DNA from: an uncultured Clostridia bacterium
GTDB lineage: Bacteria > Bacillota > Clostridia > UBA1381
Assembly (NCBI GenBank): GCA_934454215.1
Contig: CAKSGG010000123.1
Coordinates: 1-10,232, forward strand
Length of the DNA stretch: 10,232 bases
Direction: 5' to 3'
A program made the position numbers and the translations under genes. Below are positions 4,736 to 10,232 of this stretch, one piece after another. Position 1 is the stretch's first letter, and each line of letters opens with the position of its first letter. Below the pieces are notes generated by a model. That model was not told the origin of the DNA. It worked only from the letters and a program-made list of their open reading frames with translations, and ran no database searches.

Positions 4736-7351
4736 ATGCAGAAAAAAATTTTTAGTTTTGTTATTTCATTAACATTTATTTTAAGTTGCTTTACGCCGTT
4801 ACGGGCTTTTGCCGCTACAGAGCAAACTTTAGCTGCTTTTGAGTATACCGCACCGACAGGCGCAGCGGCAGGCGATGATTTAGCCAACGGAGATAAAACC
4901 AACGGCTACAGCGCAACGGAGGGCATTATGCAATCCTCAGCAAAGCTTTTTGCTTCCGTTGACGGAACAGACCCCCGAAAACTGGAATGGTCAGACATCG
5001 GATATACATACAAAGCATCAACCGCCGCCATGGTTCCGCTTATGACTGCCGGCAAAAACAATTTATGGGGCGAAAGTCCGTATTTTGAAGTAAAATGTTC
5101 AACACTGGGATATGAAAATATACAATTCAGCGCAAAAATCAGCGGTTCAAAAAAAGGTCCTGCCAATTACAAGCTGCAATACAGTACAGACAATGCAAAC
5201 TACATTGATGTATACACTGCCCCTACTATAACTCAAAACAAAAATTTACAAAATAATTTGTTTGACAAAGTTTCAATACCCGCCGCAAGCGACAAGACAA
5301 CAGTTTATTTCAGAATGACAGCTGTCAATACAAAAACAATCGAGGGCAATGATTTTTACAACACGAAAAGCGGTGAAGCGGCAATCAATGATATATTTAT
5401 TTACGGAACATCAAAATCCGCCGCAATTCCAAAGCTTGCCGCACCGACAGCAAGTATTGCAAGCGGCAGTGAAATTTACGGAAATTCCGTTATTTCACTT
5501 TCTTGCAGCACCTCGCAAACGGCGCAAATTTATTATACCGTAAATGACGGAGCTGCAACCGAATACACAGGCGAATTTATGCCGTTTAAAAACATATCCG
5601 GCAACACCGTCGCAATCAAGACATGGGCAACACAAGACGGATATACAGACAGCGATACGGCAGTATATACCTACACAAGCACACAGGACGAAATTACATC
5701 ATTTGACTTTTCCGACGGTAAATACCCCGACTACGTAAACGGTGCTGTTGAGGCTGACTCGGGAATATATCCGACAGGCAGAATCACAGCTTCTTTAGAC
5801 AGCACAACTAAATACGCACCGTTATATTCAAGCAAAGAAAAAGCAATTTCAATATCTCCCGATGATACATATAAATGGCATAAGGATGGATATTGGCAAA
5901 TTGAAGCATCAACCGCCGGATACAAAAAAGTATACCTTTCCGCAGACGCCTTTTCATCTAACAAAGGGCCTGCCCGTATGACGCTTCAATACAGCACAGA
6001 CGGAAACAGCTACAAAACACTCTATGCGGACAAGCCTCTGCCCGTAAGCGATACGGGTACATATTACTCCGATTATCCCCTGCCCGACGACGCTGCCGAT
6101 AAGCAAAAAATATATATCCGTTTTGTGATAGAGAAAGACGAAAGAGCCGACAATTCGGATTTATTATTCAATAATGCATCAAAGGGAAATACTTATATAA
6201 ATAAACTTGTAATTTCAGGTGACAGGACAACCGATTTAAAAATGCCCTACACCACAAAAGCAACCACCTATTTTGGTGCAAACGGTACTATTTCCTACAA
6301 AACTTTTGATGATGCCGTTATAAAATACAGTATCTATACAAAAAACGGTACTCCGATTGTTGAAAATCAGGAATATAACAACACAGAAAAAATTTCTCTT
6401 GCAGCCCTTCCCGCTTTTGACGCTCAGCTTTGCAATCAATTCAGAGTAGATGTTTGGGCAGAAAACGGAGCGCAAAAAAGCCTAACAAACTCTCAGCTTT
6501 ATACGTATAAGGGTGATACCGTTGCGGCATTTGAATATAAAAAAAGCAATGCCGTAACAGCTCAAACCACAGTAGTTTCAACTCACGGAAACGCTGAACT
6601 CAGTATGTATCCGAACGGAACAGGCGCAGCCCCAATCAGCTATAATACCGATACAAAGGCATTGCGTGCCAAAGCGTCCGACCAAAACGCATGGAACTTT
6701 GATACAGACAGAATAAATCCAGATAATGACGGTTATTGGCTGATTACCGCCTCAACCAAAGGATATACAAATATCAAATTCTCGGCAGACCAGCTTTCCA
6801 CGTCAAAAGGTCCCCGTGATTATGCTGTCAGCGTCAGCACCGACGGAGTGAATTATACACCGCTTGCAAACAGCAGTGTTCATGTTACTGACAGCCTAAG
6901 CTCAACCTACACAAATATTTCTCTGCCCGACGAATTGAGCAACAAGGATAAAATCTATATCAAAATTAAAATTGACGGCGGAGAAACATTGTCTGGACTT
7001 GAACTTAGCAGTACAGACCCGACCGAAAATGTTTACGGCAACGGAAACACTGATATAAATAATATAGAAATATGTGGAACAAAGATTGAAAACAAACTTG
7101 GCATTGAGGGAAATCCGCAGACAATTGAAAAAGGCGTGACTTATTATATCAATCATGTGTCAGCAACAGCAAACCCGACCGCAATTCTTGCCGGCTATAA
7201 CAGCAGCGGCGAAATGGTAATGTTTAAGCAGCACGCAGATAAAATTGAAATCCCCTCCGACAGTGATGTAACCGATATAAAAATCATGTTATGGGAAAGT
7301 CTCGGAAACCTCACTCCTATTGTGCCGTCCATAGCAAAAAAAGTTCAATAA
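4736..7351 (+). CDS. Large secreted multidomain protein with three repeated beta-sandwich-like domains
   Basis: An exported protein of 871 residues with no recognisable enzyme domain. I start it at ATG 4736 because AAAGGA (4721-4726) lies 9 bases upstream. Residues 1-26 form a signal peptide ending AFA before ATEQ. Three homologous domains follow (about 30-226, 319-497, 595-782). Each has a GY(E/K/T)..(Q/Y/K)(F/L)SA strand, a KGP loop, a YSTDG- or VSTDG-like turn and an IN.(I/L).I.G end. This pattern resembles beta-sandwich domains attached to extracellular nucleases and lamin-tail proteins. Between the copies lie chitobiase-C-terminal-like linkers (about 235-314 and 500-592), the first with a QIYYTVNDG strand. 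The last 80 residues, with IKIMLWESLGNLTPI, match a tail common in secreted clostridial proteins. No SLH domain or sortase motif is visible, so it is probably released or held by a partner. It precedes the phosphoesterase gene by 61 bases. A carbohydrate- or ligand-binding role is inferred. Confidence 0.88.
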   Translation: MQKKIFSFVISLTFILSCFTPLRAFAATEQTLAAFEYTAPTGAAAGDDLANGDKTNGYSATEGIMQSSAKLFASVDGTDPRKLEWSDIGYTYKASTAAMVPLMTAGKNNLWGESPYFEVKCSTLGYENIQFSAKISGSKKGPANYKLQYSTDNANYIDVYTAPTITQNKNLQNNLFDKVSIPAASDKTTVYFRMTAVNTKTIEGNDFYNTKSGEAAINDIFIYGTSKSAAIPKLAAPTASIASGSEIYGNSVISLSCSTSQTAQIYYTVNDGAATEYTGEFMPFKNISGNTVAIKTWATQDGYTDSDTAVYTYTSTQDEITSFDFSDGKYPDYVNGAVEADSGIYPTGRITASLDSTTKYAPLYSSKEKAISISPDDTYKWHKDGYWQIEASTAGYKKVYLSADAFSSNKGPARMTLQYSTDGNSYKTLYADKPLPVSDTGTYYSDYPLPDDAADKQKIYIRFVIEKDERADNSDLLFNNASKGNTYINKLVISGDRTTDLKMPYTTKATTYFGANGTISYKTFDDAVIKYSIYTKNGTPIVENQEYNNTEKISLAALPAFDAQLCNQFRVDVWAENGAQKSLTNSQLYTYKGDTVAAFEYKKSNAVTAQTTVVSTHGNAELSMYPNGTGAAPISYNTDTKALRAKASDQNAWNFDTDRINPDNDGYWLITASTKGYTNIKFSADQLSTSKGPRDYAVSVSTDGVNYTPLANSSVHVTDSLSSTYTNISLPDELSNKDKIYIKIKIDGGETLSGLELSSTDPTENVYGNGNTDINNIEICGTKIENKLGIEGNPQTIEKGVTYYINHVSATANPTAILAGYNSSGEMVMFKQHADKIEIPSDSDVTDIKIMLWESLGNLTPIVPSIAKKVQ

Positions 7352-7362
7352 AAATTTATTAT

Positions 7363-7393
7363 ATCAGGGCAGTCGCTTTCAGATTGCTCTGAT
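7363..7393 (+). promoter_or_regulatory. Strong intercistronic hairpin between the two secreted-protein genes
   Basis: ATCAGGGCAGTC (7363-7374) pairs with GATTGCTCTGAT (7382-7393) over 12 pairs, including two G-U pairs, around a 7-base loop. Only TATTT follows, so it is not a good intrinsic terminator. The next ribosome site AAGGAG begins 5 bases after that, at 7399. A stabilising 3' end for the upstream message, a processing site, or partial attenuation that lowers expression of the second gene are all possible. Confidence 0.6.
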
Positions 7394-7412
7394 TATTTAA
7401 GGAGAGATGATT

Positions 7413-10232
7413 TTGAATACGATAAAAAGAATATTATGCCTGATATTAACCGCATATACTCTTTTCGCTAATACCGTCACATATGCAGATAATACGAATA
7501 ATACAGACCACATTATAATTAATCAGATTTACGGCGGCGGTGAAGAAAATGACGGTAAAGACATAGAGATACCCGTATCACACGCTTTTGTTGAGCTATA
7601 CAACCCTACCGGCGAGACAACAGCTTTGGATAACTGGTCACTCCAATATACCGCAGAGGGAAACAAATGGAAAGTTTATACGCTGAAAGGCGAAATAAAA
7701 CCTCATTCCTCGTATCTTGTACGCTGCAAAGCATATAACCCCAATGCAAGACTTCAAATAAAAAACTATGACGCATCATGGGATATAGGGCTGAATAACA
7801 AAGGCTGTAAAGTTCTGCTTAAAAGCAACAGTCAGCCCGCCCAAACGGCAAATCCGTACAAATCCGCAGAAAGCGGTTATATTGATATGGTCGGCGTTGC
7901 AGGAAACAGATACTATTATTCCGCTGACGGATATGAAACAGATTATCCGCAGATACAATCAAAACAAAAAGCGATAAGGCGGATTAACTTTTCGGATACG
8001 GACAATAATGCAAAGGATTTTGCCGCAATCGATTACCGAACCGCCGACATCGGCGAAGTCGGTCCCCGCTATTCGGGTGACGGAGAATGGACTTATACGG
8101 AATTTAAAAGAAGCAAGAAAATCAACATAGTTCCGCTTGATACAGACACTGTCAAAAATGAATTTTCCTTTTTACATGTATCTGACACACAGGCATCAAC
8201 CGGCAGTCAATTTGCCGAATGGGGACGTCTGACCAAGCTTTTATCAAATGAAGATTATGATTTTACCGTTCATACCGGCGATATTACGGATAATAACGAT
8301 AATACGTCCGAAATGGATATGTTTTATGAAAACAGCGGTAATATCATGAACAAGCCGTTTATTCCCGTTGTCGGCAACCACGACCAGAAAAGTACAACCT
8401 ATGCAAAACTTTTCAAAGAATATTTCGGTGAAACCTGCGGCAGTGAAGCCCCCTCTCCGATACCCGAAGGAACAACGGCATCATTTGATTACGGCAATGC
8501 TCATTTTGTTATTTTAAATACGGAAAGTGATTTGGAAACACAAAAACAATGGCTTGATGAAGAACTTTCAAAAACAGATAAAAAATGGAAAATCGTTGCC
8601 ATGCACCGTTCGCCTTACGGAGCTATGGGAATTAATGATACTGTTATTTTCACTCCGATATTTGATAAATACCATGTTGATTTGGTAATTCACGGGCATG
8701 ACCATTTGTATTTAAGGAGTGTGCCGCTGTATAACGGCAAGAAAACTCAAGGCGGAACAATATATCTTGAAAGCGGTTCAAGCGGCTCAAAACAGGAAAA
8801 CGGAATTGTAAAGCAAACATACGATGAAGTCTGCATTTCGCCGAAATCCCCGACGTACAGTAAAATCACAGTGTCGGATAACGCTATCAGCGTGAGAGCC
8901 GAATGTATTGACGGAAACGGAAAGCTGAAATGTATTGATAAATTTGATATAAGCAAATATAACGGCACATATTCCGATATTAAAGAAACCGAATATGATA
9001 TTCCCGAAAGGACATTTTCCGATGTAAAGCCCGAAAGTGATTATAAGGACGCTCTGACATTGCTTTCAAGTCTTGAAATCGTTGAGCAGTCTCCCCTTTT
9101 CAGACCGAATGAAGAAATCACCCGCTCGGATTTTGTTTCGTGGCTTGACAAAGCAAGCGGTATTTATGAAGATTGCGAATATGATACCGTTACATACGAA
9201 AATGCGGTAAAGCTTATTCTTAAAAGGCTTGGTTATGATAAATATATTGAATTATCAAATTCGGACTATGCCGCCGTTGCCGATGATATAGGACTTTATA
9301 AAAAAATTGACACAAATACAACCGTGCTGACAAGAGCTGTTGCCGCACAATTAATTGCAAACGCCCTTGAAGCTTATACCGTAGAGCTTGATAATATTAA
9401 CGGCGAATATGCAAATTATCATCAAGTGTATGATTCATGGCTTAATAAAGTGCATAAAGTATATAAAATACGAGGAATTATAAAAGACCGTCCGTTTTAC
9501 CGCAGCGGCTCATCAAACACGTCTGTTTTGTTTGAAACGGAATACGGCGAAAATCTTACGGTCAGATATTCGGAAAATATATATCCCATTTTGGGATATG
9601 AAACAGACGCATATATTCGCAAGCCGTATAACGGCGGAGAAATGATTTGCGGTATCAAAACAAAAAACAACCGCATTCTTGAGGTTAAGAAAAGTTGGTA
9701 TGATGATATTGAAAGCGTTGACAATTTTATTAATTTCTCGTACACGGAAGACATGGGAAAGAAAAAGAAGATACAAATAGCCAAAGACGCAGAATTTGTC
9801 TACAATGAAGCTCAAAGCGAAAGTATCAGAAAAAAAGCATTAAACGGAGAACATAATGCGTTTAAGCCGTCGCATATCGGCAAAATAACGCTTGTCGATT
9901 ATAATAATGATAATGTATATGACTTCGTATTTATCGACAACTATAAGGATATGTTCGTTTCGGGAATTGACCGTAACAACTGCAAAATAACAAACGGGCT
10001 TAAATATCAGGACGGTATATCGGTAAAGAAAAGCAAATATAACGAAATCCAATCAATATGTCTTGACAAAAACGACGCAAATTACAGAGTAACGTTTTCG
10101 GGCGCAGAGGAAGAAAGCGCAGCTTTTTCAAGCATAACACCGAACAGCGTTATCAGCGTCGCCCTCAGCAGTACCGATGACGAGGCTCCCGAAACGGCAC
10201 GGATAAGACGTGTGTATGTTTCAAATCTAAGC
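7413..10232 (+). CDS. Secreted lamin-tail/metallophosphoesterase/SLH surface protein, 3' end outside window
   Basis: A cell-surface phosphoesterase. The frame is open for 940 codons to the window edge. I prefer TTG 7413 because AAGGAG (7399-7404) is 8 bases away; ATG 7407 in the same frame would leave only 2. The signal peptide (1-25) ends TYA. A lamin-tail domain (about 32-130) includes IIINQIYGGG, AFVELYNPTG and NWSLQY. A calcineurin-like metallophosphoesterase (about 250-435) has all metal motifs: HVSDTQ (Asp258), HTGDITD (Asp290), GNHD (322-324), MHRSP (His398) and HGHDH (427-431). An SLH region (535-654) starts FSDVKPESDYKDALTLLSSL with FRPNEEITRSDF and should bind cell-wall polymers. 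The rest (from about 665) is the beta-rich module often found after such SLH regions, with DYNNDNVYDFVFIDNY. It is probably co-transcribed with the secreted protein upstream. The substrate (nucleotide, phospho-sugar, nucleic acid or other phosphoester) cannot be told. It is likely active. Confidence 0.92.
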   Translation, partial: MNTIKRILCLILTAYTLFANTVTYADNTNNTDHIIINQIYGGGEENDGKDIEIPVSHAFVELYNPTGETTALDNWSLQYTAEGNKWKVYTLKGEIKPHSSYLVRCKAYNPNARLQIKNYDASWDIGLNNKGCKVLLKSNSQPAQTANPYKSAESGYIDMVGVAGNRYYYSADGYETDYPQIQSKQKAIRRINFSDTDNNAKDFAAIDYRTADIGEVGPRYSGDGEWTYTEFKRSKKINIVPLDTDTVKNEFSFLHVSDTQASTGSQFAEWGRLTKLLSNEDYDFTVHTGDITDNNDNTSEMDMFYENSGNIMNKPFIPVVGNHDQKSTTYAKLFKEYFGETCGSEAPSPIPEGTTASFDYGNAHFVILNTESDLETQKQWLDEELSKTDKKWKIVAMHRSPYGAMGINDTVIFTPIFDKYHVDLVIHGHDHLYLRSVPLYNGKKTQGGTIYLESGSSGSKQENGIVKQTYDEVCISPKSPTYSKITVSDNAISVRAECIDGNGKLKCIDKFDISKYNGTYSDIKETEYDIPERTFSDVKPESDYKDALTLLSSLEIVEQSPLFRPNEEITRSDFVSWLDKASGIYEDCEYDTVTYENAVKLILKRLGYDKYIELSNSDYAAVADDIGLYKKIDTNTTVLTRAVAAQLIANALEAYTVELDNINGEYANYHQVYDSWLNKVHKVYKIRGIIKDRPFYRSGSSNTSVLFETEYGENLTVRYSENIYPILGYETDAYIRKPYNGGEMICGIKTKNNRILEVKKSWYDDIESVDNFINFSYTEDMGKKKKIQIAKDAEFVYNEAQSESIRKKALNGEHNAFKPSHIGKITLVDYNNDNVYDFVFIDNYKDMFVSGIDRNNCKITNGLKYQDGISVKKSKYNEIQSICLDKNDANYRVTFSGAEEESAAFSSITPNSVISVALSSTDDEAPETARIRRVYVSNLS

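Noticed and set aside
4717..5166. Minus-strand frames inside the secreted-protein gene
   Set aside because: They are shadows of a clear signal-peptide-bearing coding region and have no ribosome sites. The same applies to minus-strand frames elsewhere within 5731-10052.
5349..5738. Two adjacent plus-strand 64-codon frames
   Set aside because: They are out-of-frame readings within the secreted-protein gene with no start signals or recognisable domains.

Overview
The window looks like a chromosomal piece of a low-GC Gram-positive bacterium of the class Clostridia, most like the gut Oscillospiraceae/Ruminococcaceae type. This is an inference from four things: AT-rich sequence, near-consensus TTGACA/TATAAT promoters, strong GGAGG-type ribosome sites, and an SLH-domain surface protein of the kind common in that group. 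No species can be named from the sequence alone.

Layout. (1) 1-1197, plus strand: the 3' part of an M16 zinc peptidase. (2) 1235-1843, plus strand: a complete tRNA operon with an A-tract upstream region, a perfect TTGACA-17-TATAAT promoter, tRNA genes Gly(TCC)-Arg(TCT)-His(GTG)-Gln(TTG)-Lys(TTT), and an intrinsic terminator. The Gln and Lys genes abut with no spacer. (3) 1844-2358: AT-rich sequence with no supportable gene but one long imperfect hairpin. (4) 2359-4601, minus strand: four closely spaced genes. In transcription order they are a 57-codon small gene broken by a TGA, an intact 72-residue protein, a leucine-carboxyl-methyltransferase-like gene broken by a TAG, and an intact BAAT-type alpha/beta hydrolase. 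Both broken genes keep near-consensus promoters and ribosome sites, and their reading frames are otherwise continuous. (5) 4654-10232, plus strand: two secreted-protein genes. The first encodes an 871-residue protein with three copies of a beta-sandwich-like domain, separated by chitobiase-C-terminal-like linkers. The second runs off the right edge and encodes a surface-anchored lamin-tail-domain/metallophosphoesterase/SLH protein.

How the parts relate. The two secreted proteins are adjacent, co-directional, both have signal peptides, and are separated by 61 bases holding a strong hairpin. They probably form a two-gene extracellular unit in which an SLH-anchored phosphoesterase works with a multi-domain binding or scaffold protein. 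That pairing is inferred, and the substrate is unknown. The minus-strand cluster looks like a set of accessory genes in early decay. The tRNA operon and peptidase are ordinary core genome.

I found no phage, transposon, CRISPR array or defence system. The items most worth checking are the two in-frame stop codons, the secreted gene pair, and the zero-spacer tRNA junction.
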